The notes under the pieces were generated by a model. The model saw nothing but the letters and a program-made list of their open reading frames with translations. It was not told where the DNA came from and did no database searches. From Sulfitobacter sp. (lineage in GTDB: Bacteria; Pseudomonadota; Alphaproteobacteria; Rhodobacterales; Rhodobacteraceae), in contig JAGXHD010000137.1 in NCBI GenBank assembly GCA_024636395.1, forward strand, positions 1 through 5,939: 5,939 nucleotides of DNA, given 5' to 3'. The number at the start of each line of letters is the position of its first letter. Position 1 is the first letter of the stretch. The position numbers and the translations under genes are program-made. Below are positions 1 through 5,294 of the stretch, in pieces.

Positions 1-14
1 ATTGGGGCATGAAT

Positions 15-44
15 TTGACGGCAAATGCGGCATTTGCTTATATA
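15..44 (+). promoter_or_regulatory. Candidate sigma-70-type promoter with palindrome in its spacer
   Basis: TTGACG (15-20) matches the -35 consensus at five of six positions. TATATA (39-44) matches the -10 box at four of six, with an 18-bp spacer. The spacer is almost exactly filled by the perfect palindrome at 21-37. The promoter points toward the lytic transglycosylase and would give a leader of roughly 195 nt. Hexamer matching alone is weak evidence; the arrangement with the dyad makes it more credible. Confidence 0.35.
21..37. promoter_or_regulatory. Perfect 17-bp palindrome, possible operator
   Basis: The arms GCAAATGC (21-28) and GCATTTGC (30-37) are exact reverse complements around a single central G (29). 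Placed between a -35-like and a -10-like hexamer, it has the geometry of a repressor or activator operator. Another reading is a small RNA hairpin (7-bp stem, CGG loop) at the 3' end of a gene left of the window. The run after it, TTATATA, is only a poor terminator tract. I do not recognise the cognate regulator. Confidence 0.4.
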
Positions 45-76
45 CCCTGCTATTCGCATGGCATTACGTTAAGATC

Positions 77-105
77 ATGAAATTAAAAAATTTTATTTTT
101 ATAAT
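77..105 (+). promoter_or_regulatory. Second candidate promoter in AT-rich patch
   Basis: A perfect TATAAT (100-105) lies 17 bp after ATGAAA (77-82), which matches the -35 consensus at four of six positions. The surrounding stretch 80-108 is almost pure A/T in an otherwise GC-rich window. A start near position 112 would give a leader of about 135 nt for the lytic transglycosylase. AT-rich DNA yields TATAAT by chance fairly easily, so confidence is moderate. Confidence 0.4.
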
Positions 106-197
106 TTGTGAGGGCTGGTTAACGTCTGCGGCCGAAACGCCCCAATTGTGGCAAATTCGCCATGTTTATCTGTCTCATTCGCTGGTCTGAAAGGCGA

Positions 198-217
198 TTT
201 CGCGTATCATCGCGAAA
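198..217. repeat. Inverted repeat (dyad) in the leader of the transglycosylase gene
   Basis: TTTCGCG (198-204) and CGCGAAA (211-217) form a perfect 7-bp stem with the 6-nt loop TATCAT, ending 29 nt before the start codon at 247. On the plus strand it is followed by A residues, not T, so it is not a rho-independent terminator. It could be an RNA hairpin in the 5' leader or a protein-binding dyad. Confidence 0.35.
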
Positions 218-246
218 AAAAGCAGTGAAAAACGAGAGCAGGCAGC

Positions 247-1071
247 ATGACACGGATAACTTTCGATATAATTGTTGGCGTGGGAGCGTTATTTTTCGTG
301 ACCGCCACGGGCGCTTTTGCAGATTCTCCCGCTCCCTTCCCTGATTTCCAGCCAAAATTCGTCAAACCGCCCCAAGCGGGGGAGCGCAAACGAGTCAATG
401 TGCAGATCAACAGGCCCGAACCCGCTGCCATAGCCACACCGGCAGTGCAGGCGGCCCCCTCCGGCGCGATCAGCCGGCCCAAGGCAGGACAGTTTGATTG
501 GTTTTGGGCGAAAGTATCGCCGGAAGCGTCCGAGTCCGGACCGGGCCGCCTCGAAGTGGCGATGACGACGCTGTCCGCCTCCACATCGCGCGTGCCGGCG
601 CCCCGGTTGCAGCACATGCAGGATATCGCGAAGCTGCACGGGGTGGATATCCTGCGCTCCACTGTAGGAACGCGGGTCTCGCCCGCGCTGGCGCTGGCGG
701 TGATTTCGGTCGAATCGTCAGGGCGTGTGGATGCGGTGAGCACTGCGGGCGCGCAGGGCCTGATGCAGCTGATGCCCGATACGGCCAGCCGCTTCGGCGT
801 GACCGACAGTAATGTGCCGCAACAAAACATCCTCGGCGGGATCAAATATCTCGATTGGCTGATGGGAGAATTCGGGAATGATCCGATTCTGGTGCTCGCG
901 GGCTATAATGCGGGCGAGGGGGCCGTGCGCAAACATGCGGGCGTGCCGCCATTCGCTGAGACCCGAGATTACGTGCCAAAAGTGCTGGCCGCGTTTCAGG
1001 TCGCGAAGGGTTTGTGCAAGACGCCGCCCGAGCTGATCTCGGACGGCTGTGTGTTTGCACAGATGAAGTAG
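247..1071 (+). CDS. Secreted lytic transglycosylase (SLT domain)
   Basis: This is a 274-residue periplasmic murein lytic transglycosylase. The family cleaves the MurNAc-GlcNAc bond of peptidoglycan and leaves 1,6-anhydro-MurNAc ends. Residues 1-25 look like a Sec signal peptide with a hydrophobic core and probable cleavage after AFA-25. Residues 26 to about 120 are a Pro/Ala-rich, poorly conserved linker. The SLT (Slt70-type, family 1) domain follows: the ESSG motif with the presumed catalytic Glu156, GAQGLMQLMP at 168-177, and AGYNAGEGAV at 218-227. Cys257 and Cys268 near the C-terminus could form a disulfide. The ATG at 247 is chosen because the signal peptide begins there; only a weak Shine-Dalgarno (GAGAGCAGG) precedes it. 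Its TAG stop touches the scoB stop on the opposite strand. The family call is firm. The exact subfamily and any tie to a secretion or conjugation system are not determinable here. Confidence 0.93.
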   Translation: MTRITFDIIVGVGALFFVTATGAFADSPAPFPDFQPKFVKPPQAGERKRVNVQINRPEPAAIATPAVQAAPSGAISRPKAGQFDWFWAKVSPEASESGPGRLEVAMTTLSASTSRVPAPRLQHMQDIAKLHGVDILRSTVGTRVSPALALAVISVESSGRVDAVSTAGAQGLMQLMPDTASRFGVTDSNVPQQNILGGIKYLDWLMGEFGNDPILVLAGYNAGEGAVRKHAGVPPFAETRDYVPKVLAAFQVAKGLCKTPPELISDGCVFAQMK

Positions 1072-1692
1072 TTAGACCAGCGTGGCTTGGGTCGCGGCGC
1101 GCAGCTCATCTTCTGTAACGCCCTCTGCACATTCGACGATGCGCAATCCTCCCTCGACAACATCGAGCACCCCCATGTTGGTGATGATCCGGTCTACGAC
1201 GGCCTTGCCGGTCAGCGGCAGGGTACATTCCTTGAGTACCTTACTCTCGCCGTGCTTGTTGGCATGGTCCATGACCACGATCACGCGGCCCACACCGGCC
1301 ACCAGATCCATCGCGCCGCCCATGCCCTTCACGAGCTTGCCGGGAATCATCCAGTTTGCCAGATCTCCGGTCTCGGACACTTCCATCGCGCCGAGGATCG
1401 CTGCGGCGATCTTGCCGCCCCGGATCATGCCGAAGGACATTGCGGAATCGAAATAAGCCGTGCGGTTGAGCTCGGTGATGGTCTGCTTGCCCGCGTTGAT
1501 CAGATCCGCATCCTCGTCGCCCTCAAAGGGGAAGGGACCCATGCCGAGCATGCCGTTTTCGGATTGCAGGGTGATGTCCTTGTCGCCCACGTAGTTGGCC
1601 ACCAGCGTCGGGATGCCGATGCCGAGGTTCACATACATGCCGTCTTCGAGCTCGAGCGCGGCACGGGCCGCCATTTGGTTACGATCCCACAT
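1072..1692 (-). CDS. scoB: 3-oxoacid CoA-transferase subunit B
   Basis: This 206-residue protein is the beta subunit of a family I CoA-transferase. The enzyme moves CoA from succinyl-CoA to acetoacetate (ketone-body activation) in the cytoplasm, working with subunit A. The signature LQSENGMLG covers residues 42-50 and includes the expected catalytic Glu45, which forms the glutamyl-CoA thioester intermediate in this family. NLGIGIPT at 22-29 and the DADLINAGKQTITE stretch are also typical of ScoB. Length is close to the family norm (about 205-220). The start ATG (1692-1690) has a good Shine-Dalgarno (GGAAAGGA) upstream and lies 3 nt after the stop of the small gene, so it is the last gene of the scoA operon. 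Specificity for 3-oxoadipate (PcaJ-like) is possible but less likely from the sequence. No terminator is visible after its TAA. Confidence 0.95.
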   Translation of the reverse strand: MWDRNQMAARAALELEDGMYVNLGIGIPTLVANYVGDKDITLQSENGMLGMGPFPFEGDEDADLINAGKQTITELNRTAYFDSAMSFGMIRGGKIAAAILGAMEVSETGDLANWMIPGKLVKGMGGAMDLVAGVGRVIVVMDHANKHGESKVLKECTLPLTGKAVVDRIITNMGVLDVVEGGLRIVECAEGVTEDELRAATQATLV

Positions 1693-1695
1693 AGT

Positions 1696-1890
1696 TCAGG
1701 CGTCCTTTCCGGTATGGCCGATGGTTGCGGCATGCGGCGCATGCGCGCCTTCTTCTATTTGTGTCATGATCAGCGCGATATGCGTCACCAGAAGCGGTAC
1801 ATTCGCAAGCGTCTGTGCGTCGAACTGCTCGGCGGCGATGGTTTTCGCCTCGCTCAACAGTTCCCGCATGCGGTCCCCGGTCGCGCTCAT
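1696..1890 (-). CDS. Small unrecognised protein encoded between scoA and scoB
   Basis: This 64-residue protein belongs to no family I recognise. Its ATG overlaps the scoA stop in an ATGA arrangement (1890-1887), with GAGG about 6 nt upstream. It ends 3 nt before the scoB start, so it is probably translationally coupled and co-transcribed with both. Codon use is GC-rich at third positions, as in its neighbours, which supports real coding. Residues 6-28 look helical and charged. Residues 29-45 (ANVPLLVTHIALIMTQI) are hydrophobic, either an amphipathic helix or, less likely, a short membrane segment. The C-terminal third is polar with His50, His53 and His59. There is no signal peptide. Its position suggests a role connected with the CoA-transferase, such as assembly or stability, but that is inference from context only. 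Confidence 0.7.
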   Translation of the reverse strand: MSATGDRMRELLSEAKTIAAEQFDAQTLANVPLLVTHIALIMTQIEEGAHAPHAATIGHTGKDA

Positions 1891-2582
1891 TTCTGCCTCA
1901 CGGTCCGCTGCTCGATGCGTTTTTCATGCTCGCCCTGAATGATGCGGTGGACGTAGATGCCGGGCAGGTGGATGTTGTCGGGGTCGAGGCTACCGGTGGG
2001 GACGATCTCTTCGACTTCCACGATGCAAACCTTGCCGCACATGGCAGCGGGCGGATTGAAGTTGCGCGCAGTCTTGCGGAAGATCAGGTTGCCCGTCTCG
2101 TCGGCCTTCCACGCCTTCACTAGGGCCAGATCGGCAAAGATGCCTTCTTCGAGGATGTAATCCTGTCCGCCCCAGTTCTTCACGTCCTTGCCTTCTGCGA
2201 TCACGGTACCGACGCCGGTCTTGGTGTAGAAACCTGGGATGCCAGACCCGCCTGCGCGCATCCGCTCTGCCAGCGTTCCCTGCGGGCTGAATTCCAGCTC
2301 GAGCTCGCCGCTCAGATACTGGCGCATGAATTCCGCGTTCTCACCGACGTAAGAGGAGATCATTTTTCTGACCTGTTTGGTCTGCAACAGGATGCCGATG
2401 CCGAAATCGTCCACGCCCGCGTTGTTGGAGGCGAAGGTCAGATTCTTGGTGCCTGCGTCACGGATTGCGGCCAGCAGCAATTCGGGGATGCCGCACAGGC
2501 CAAAGCCGCCCGAGGCGATCAACATGCCATCCGTAAGAGTCCCCTCGAGGGCCTCTGCGGCGCTTGCGTATACTTTATTCAT
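1887..2582 (-). CDS. scoA: 3-oxoacid CoA-transferase subunit A
   Basis: This 231-residue protein is the alpha subunit of the succinyl-CoA:3-oxoacid (acetoacetate) CoA-transferase and forms the cytoplasmic enzyme with ScoB. The glycine-rich family I CoA-transferase signature is at residues 18-33, DG...GGFGLCGIP, which in this family contributes to the CoA-binding/oxyanion region. ASNNAG and the GGSGIPGFYT stretch further on are also typical. Length matches the family (about 230-235). The ATG at 2582 is preceded by AGGGGAG with 9-nt spacing. An upstream out-of-frame ATG at 2590 meets a stop within four codons. The gene opens the operon scoA - small ORF - scoB, and its TGA overlaps the next start. 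A promoter with a consensus -35 lies upstream. AtoD- or PcaI-type specificity cannot be fully excluded. Confidence 0.95.
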   Translation of the reverse strand: MNKVYASAAEALEGTLTDGMLIASGGFGLCGIPELLLAAIRDAGTKNLTFASNNAGVDDFGIGILLQTKQVRKMISSYVGENAEFMRQYLSGELELEFSPQGTLAERMRAGGSGIPGFYTKTGVGTVIAEGKDVKNWGGQDYILEEGIFADLALVKAWKADETGNLIFRKTARNFNPPAAMCGKVCIVEVEEIVPTGSLDPDNIHLPGIYVHRIIQGEHEKRIEQRTVRQK

Positions 2583-2591
2583 CCGGTCATG

Positions 2592-2598
2592 CTCCCCT
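2592..2598 (-). promoter_or_regulatory. Ribosome binding site of scoA
   Basis: AGGGGAG on the minus strand lies 9 nt before the scoA ATG at 2582. It favours this start over the out-of-frame ATG at 2590, which is too close to the site and leads to an immediate stop. Confidence 0.6.
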
Positions 2599-2621
2599 GA
2601 TCCGTGTATTGGTCAGGAGAG

Positions 2622-2650
2622 TTTGTGACCGCCGCATGCGCGGGTGTCAA
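2622..2650 (-). promoter_or_regulatory. Candidate promoter of the sco operon
   Basis: On the minus strand a perfect TTGACA (2650-2645) is followed after 17 bp by CACAAA (2627-2622), which matches the -10 consensus at only three of six positions. Alphaproteobacterial promoters often have a strong -35 with a loose -10. Transcription would start near 2615 and give a leader of about 33 nt. The spacer contains the 8-bp palindrome CGCATGCG (2633-2640). The site lies in the 114-bp gap between the L,D-transpeptidase stop and scoA. Confidence 0.45.
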
Positions 2651-2696
2651 TGAGATGCGGCGTTGCGGCGTGGCAGGCGGCATCCCGATGAAGCAG

Positions 2697-3269
2697 TTAG
2701 AGCAGACGCACCTGGGTGCCTACAGGGGCAAGACTGAACAGCTCTTCGATTTTGTGATTATACAGTCCGATACATCCGTCCGAGGACTGACGCCCGATCT
2801 TGCGCGTGTCGTGCGTGCCGTGGATCAGATAGGCGGGCCATGACAGGTACATCGCATGCGTGCCAAGTGGATTGCCGGGGCCGGGTGGCATGTAGGCCAG
2901 CGTCGGATCCCGCTCCATCATAGATGCGGTAGGGGTCCAATCAGGGCCGACACGCTTGCGCACGATACTGGTGTATCCGCGTTTGGTCAGCTCCTCTGTG
3001 CGCGGTACGGAGGACGGGTAGATGTTGTAAATCTCTTCGTCAGCGCTCCAGAAATGCACGGCGCGCGAGGAGATATCCGCAACAATGGCCCCTTTTCCCA
3101 GACTGTCAAAGTGGTCCTGCCAGCGCTGGGGGGTAAAGCTCATGATATTGTTGCGTGTTATCAGGACTTCGGGTTCGCGCTGTTCGACCGCGCGTACAAC
3201 CGACGGCATTGCCAGCGCCGTACCGGCACCGAGCATCATCCGGCGACGTGAAAGTATTGTGCCTGCCAT
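2697..3269 (-). CDS. Secreted L,D-transpeptidase (YkuD family)
   Basis: This 190-residue enzyme of the YkuD family catalyses, in the periplasm, 3-3 (mDAP-mDAP) peptidoglycan cross-links or attachment of proteins or amino acids to stem peptides. The ATG at 3269 is chosen because AGAGGA lies 8 nt upstream and the signal peptide then begins properly; the frame is open to 3320, but that start has no such site. Residues 6-13, LSRRRMML, resemble a twin-arginine motif, followed by a hydrophobic stretch and a possible cleavage after VRA-27, so export may be by Tat. The catalytic motif is HGT (His150) followed by SSDGC with the nucleophile Cys166. The residue two after the Cys is Gly (CIGLYN), where many family members have Arg or Asn. 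No LysM or other wall-binding domain is present. It lies downstream of topA on the same strand, 129 bp away. Confidence 0.92.
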   Translation of the reverse strand: MAGTILSRRRMMLGAGTALAMPSVVRAVEQREPEVLITRNNIMSFTPQRWQDHFDSLGKGAIVADISSRAVHFWSADEEIYNIYPSSVPRTEELTKRGYTSIVRKRVGPDWTPTASMMERDPTLAYMPPGPGNPLGTHAMYLSWPAYLIHGTHDTRKIGRQSSDGCIGLYNHKIEELFSLAPVGTQVRLL

Positions 3270-3287
3270 CTCATATTCCTCTATGTG

Positions 3288-3330
3288 ATTATGTTTTACG
3301 TGGGGTAGAACATTGATCATCCGAGGTCAA
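3288..3330 (-). promoter_or_regulatory. Weak promoter-like elements upstream of the L,D-transpeptidase
   Basis: On the minus strand TTGACC (3330-3325) resembles a -35 box, but at 17 bp only TACCCC follows. A good -10-like CATAAT (3293-3288) is present, but it lacks a recognisable -35 at the right distance and would leave a leader of only about 12 nt. Either could drive the gene. The elements do not form one clean promoter. Confidence 0.2.
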
Positions 3331-3365
3331 AGTCAGACGTCACCTTCTGACGCGATCGTGACTGA

Positions 3366-3392
3366 TGCGCCCCCCCTGTGGGGAAGGGCGCA
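3366..3392 (-). terminator. GC-rich hairpin just after topA
   Basis: TGCGCCC (3366-3372) and GGGCGCA (3386-3392) are perfect 7-bp arms. Inside them CCCC (3373-3376) pairs with GGGG (3380-3383) across a TGT loop, with a 2-nt bulge at 3384-3385. In the topA transcript the hairpin begins 6 nt after the stop codon. No U tract follows, so it is not a canonical rho-independent terminator. It could act as a 3'-end stabiliser or a weak terminator between topA and the L,D-transpeptidase. Confidence 0.4.
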
Positions 3393-3398
3393 CTGTGT

Positions 3399-5270
3399 TC
3401 ACGCGTCGGGTTTCTTCGCGGCTTTCTTGGACGGCGCTTTTTTCTTCGCTGCAGGCTTCTTGGCAACGGCCTTCTTCTTTGGTGCTGCTTTCTTCTTTGC
3501 GGCGGGCTTTTTCTTGCCCGCCTTCTCGGCACGCTCGTCGATCAGTTGCACCGCCTGATCGATGGTGATGTCCTCAGGCTCGATCGTGTCGGGGATCGTC
3601 GCGTTAATCTTTTCCCACTTCACGTAGGGGCCGTATTTGCCCTTCATCACATTGACAGGACCACCTGCGACCGGATGCTCGCCCAATTCGCGCAGGGGGG
3701 CTGCCGCCACACCGCGCTGCCCGCGCGATGCTACCTTCTCGGCCAGAAGCTGGACCGCACGGTTCATGCCGACGGTGAACACCTCGTCGATGCCCTCAAG
3801 GTTGGCATTTGTGCCGCCCCGGTCTGACGTGCTGGCGGCGTGTTTGAGGTAGGGGCCATAGCGTCCGATGTTGGCCCAGACCATGATGCCGTCTTCGGGA
3901 TGTGGCCCGATTTCGCGGGGCAGTGACAACAGCATGACCGCGCGCTCCAGTTCCAGCTCTTCGGGCTCCCAATCCTTGGGGATGGACTGGCGCGGGGGCT
4001 TGGGCACTTCTTCGGTTTGCGCGCCGCGCTGCACGTAGGGGCCAAAGCGGCCTTTGAACACGCGGATTTCATCGCCCTGATCCTCGCCCAGCAGCTTGCC
4101 GTCGGGAGGGATAGCGGAGGCCTCCGCCTCGGGGTCAGGCGGGCCGAAGGGGCGCGTGTAGCGGCACTCGGGGTAATTCGAGCAGCCGATGAACGCGCCG
4201 CCGGAGCGCGCGGTGCGCATGCTCAGGCGGCCAATCTCGCAATTGGGGCACAGTCGCGGGTCGCTGCCGTCCTCAGTCGCAGGGAACAGATGCGGCGCTA
4301 GTACATCGTTGATCTTCTCCAGCACTTCGGTGATGCGCAGCTCGGAGGTCTCGGCGATCGCGGCGGAGAAGTCACGCCAGAACCGCTCGAGCACCTTTTT
4401 GTATTCAGCATCGCCGGCGGAGACCTTGTCGAGCTGGTCCTCCAGATCGGCGGTGAAATCGTACCCGATGTACCGCTTGAAGTAGTTCTCCAGAAAGGCA
4501 GTGACCAAACGGCCCTTGTCCTCGGGGATCAGGCGCTGGCCCTCGCGGCGCACGTATCCGCGGTCCTGAATCGTGGTAACGATGCTGGCGTAGGTCGAGG
4601 GACGGCCGATGCCCAGTTCTTCCATCCGTTTGACCAGCGTGGCCTCGGTAAATCGCGGTGGCGGCTGCGTGAAGTGCTGGCCGCCCAGCACCGCGTGCTT
4701 TTCTGCGAGGATCGCGCCGGACTTGCGCTGCATCCCCGACGCGCCGCTGTCGCCTGCGTCGATCAGCGCATCATCCGCCACGCCTGCGGCTTTGGTAAAG
4801 TCCTCCACGTAGCGCGATGCGGCGGCCTTTTTCAGCGCGTCGCCCTGCATGATCTGGGGAAGGCGCTTTTCGTCGTCGTCGGCCACGTCATCGCGGCCTT
4901 CCTCATAGACCCGCAGGAAGCCATCGAAGAGCACGACCTGACCTGTGGCGCGGAGCATCACATGACCATCGGCGCTGGCGATTTCCACCGTGGTGCGCTC
5001 CAGCCGCGCGCTCTCCATCTGGCAAGCCAGCGTGCGCTTCCAGATCAGATCATAGAGCTTGCGCTGGTCGCCATCCATCAGCTTGAGCGCGTCCGCATCC
5101 TTCGACATCTCTGTGGGGCGGATGCATTCATGCGCTTCCTGAGCGTTCTTTGCCTTGTTCTTGTAGATGCGAGGGCTGGCTGGCACATATTTGTCGCCGT
5201 ACCGCTCGGCGATTGCATCGCGCGCCATGGTCATCGCCTCGGGCGCCATATCGATCCCGTCGGTCCGCAT
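3399..5270 (-). CDS. topA: topA C-terminal open segment (catalytic flank, zinc finger, repeats, tail)
   Basis: This segment is 623 codons from the first ATG after the amber codon; that ATG is the Met of the YMRTD motif, so it is internal to the real gene. The frame is open back to 5291 and includes EAGHITY with the catalytic Tyr (5273-5271). It holds HECIRPT, where many homologues have HEAIRP. It also has the PPPRFTEATLVKRMEELGIGRPSTYASI core and one zinc finger, CX2CX18CX5C, with Cys codons ending at 4248, 4239, 4182 and 4164. Three C-terminal repeats carry GPY at 4043-4035, 3857-3849 and 3632-3624. A Lys/Ala/Pro tail ends the protein. No good Shine-Dalgarno stands at the right distance from ATG 5270, so independent translation from it is unlikely. 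Confidence 0.8.
   Translation of the reverse strand: MRTDGIDMAPEAMTMARDAIAERYGDKYVPASPRIYKNKAKNAQEAHECIRPTEMSKDADALKLMDGDQRKLYDLIWKRTLACQMESARLERTTVEIASADGHVMLRATGQVVLFDGFLRVYEEGRDDVADDDEKRLPQIMQGDALKKAAASRYVEDFTKAAGVADDALIDAGDSGASGMQRKSGAILAEKHAVLGGQHFTQPPPRFTEATLVKRMEELGIGRPSTYASIVTTIQDRGYVRREGQRLIPEDKGRLVTAFLENYFKRYIGYDFTADLEDQLDKVSAGDAEYKKVLERFWRDFSAAIAETSELRITEVLEKINDVLAPHLFPATEDGSDPRLCPNCEIGRLSMRTARSGGAFIGCSNYPECRYTRPFGPPDPEAEASAIPPDGKLLGEDQGDEIRVFKGRFGPYVQRGAQTEEVPKPPRQSIPKDWEPEELELERAVMLLSLPREIGPHPEDGIMVWANIGRYGPYLKHAASTSDRGGTNANLEGIDEVFTVGMNRAVQLLAEKVASRGQRGVAAAPLRELGEHPVAGGPVNVMKGKYGPYVKWEKINATIPDTIEPEDITIDQAVQLIDERAEKAGKKKPAAKKKAAPKKKAVAKKPAAKKKAPSKKAAKKPDA
3402..3524 (-). repeat. 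Low-complexity Lys/Ala/Pro tail of TopA
   Basis: The last 41 codons of topA encode an imperfect repeat of AAKKK and PAAKKK-like units ending in KKPDA. Such basic, disordered tails resemble histone H1 tails and are common at the C-terminus of alphaproteobacterial topoisomerase I. They probably add non-specific DNA binding. The repetitive DNA could vary in length between strains. Confidence 0.75.
4680..4832 (-). other. Extended linker in TopA before the QHFTQPPPRF core
   Basis: Fifty-one residues separate GDAL from QHFTQPPPRF. In the E. coli enzyme, as I recall it, fewer than ten residues lie between the equivalent positions. The segment is rich in Ala, Asp, Gly and Lys and contains the acidic stretch ADDALIDAGDSG. 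It is in frame, with codon use like the rest of the gene, so it looks like a lineage insertion and not a frameshift. Confidence 0.45.
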
Positions 5271-5291
5271 GTAGGTAATGTGGCCCGCTTC

Positions 5292-5294
5292 CTA
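5292..5294 (-). other. In-frame amber stop codon inside topA
   Basis: Read on the minus strand, GCG CAG CGC CTT TAG GAA GCG GGC CAC ATT ACC TAC ATG CGG gives AQRL-stop-EAGHITYMR in a single frame. Homologues, as I recall them, have Tyr at this position (QRLYE), so TAC or TAT to TAG by one transversion is the simplest explanation. The codon lies seven codons before the catalytic Tyr. Confidence 0.9.

Noticed and set aside
2..190. Plus-strand open frame of 62 codons with FDGKCGIC, faintly like a DCC-type thiol-oxidoreductase motif
   Set aside because: It needs a TTG start at the very edge, has no ribosome binding site in view, runs through the AT-rich promoter-like patch and the palindrome, and does not continue into any recognisable domain.
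207..845. Minus-strand open frame of 212 codons opposite the lytic transglycosylase
   Set aside because: It is an antisense shadow: the plus strand carries a signal peptide and all SLT motifs, while this frame gives a low-quality Arg/Ser/Pro-rich translation with no recognisable domain.
1087..1938. Plus-strand open frame of 283 codons across scoB, the small gene and the end of scoA
   Set aside because: It crosses three well-supported minus-strand genes, is His-rich in the manner of GC-rich antisense frames, and shows no domain. Its length is explained by codon bias on the opposite strand.
3270..3320. Upstream start at 3320 for the L,D-transpeptidase, adding 17 residues
   Set aside because: The extension would put charged, His-rich residues before the signal peptide, and the AGAGGA site 8 nt before 3269 clearly serves the internal ATG.
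5268..5270. ATG at 5270 as the start of a separate 623-residue gene
   Set aside because: This Met belongs to the conserved YMRTD motif. The frame before it (EAGHITY) is also conserved, and no ribosome binding site stands at a proper distance.
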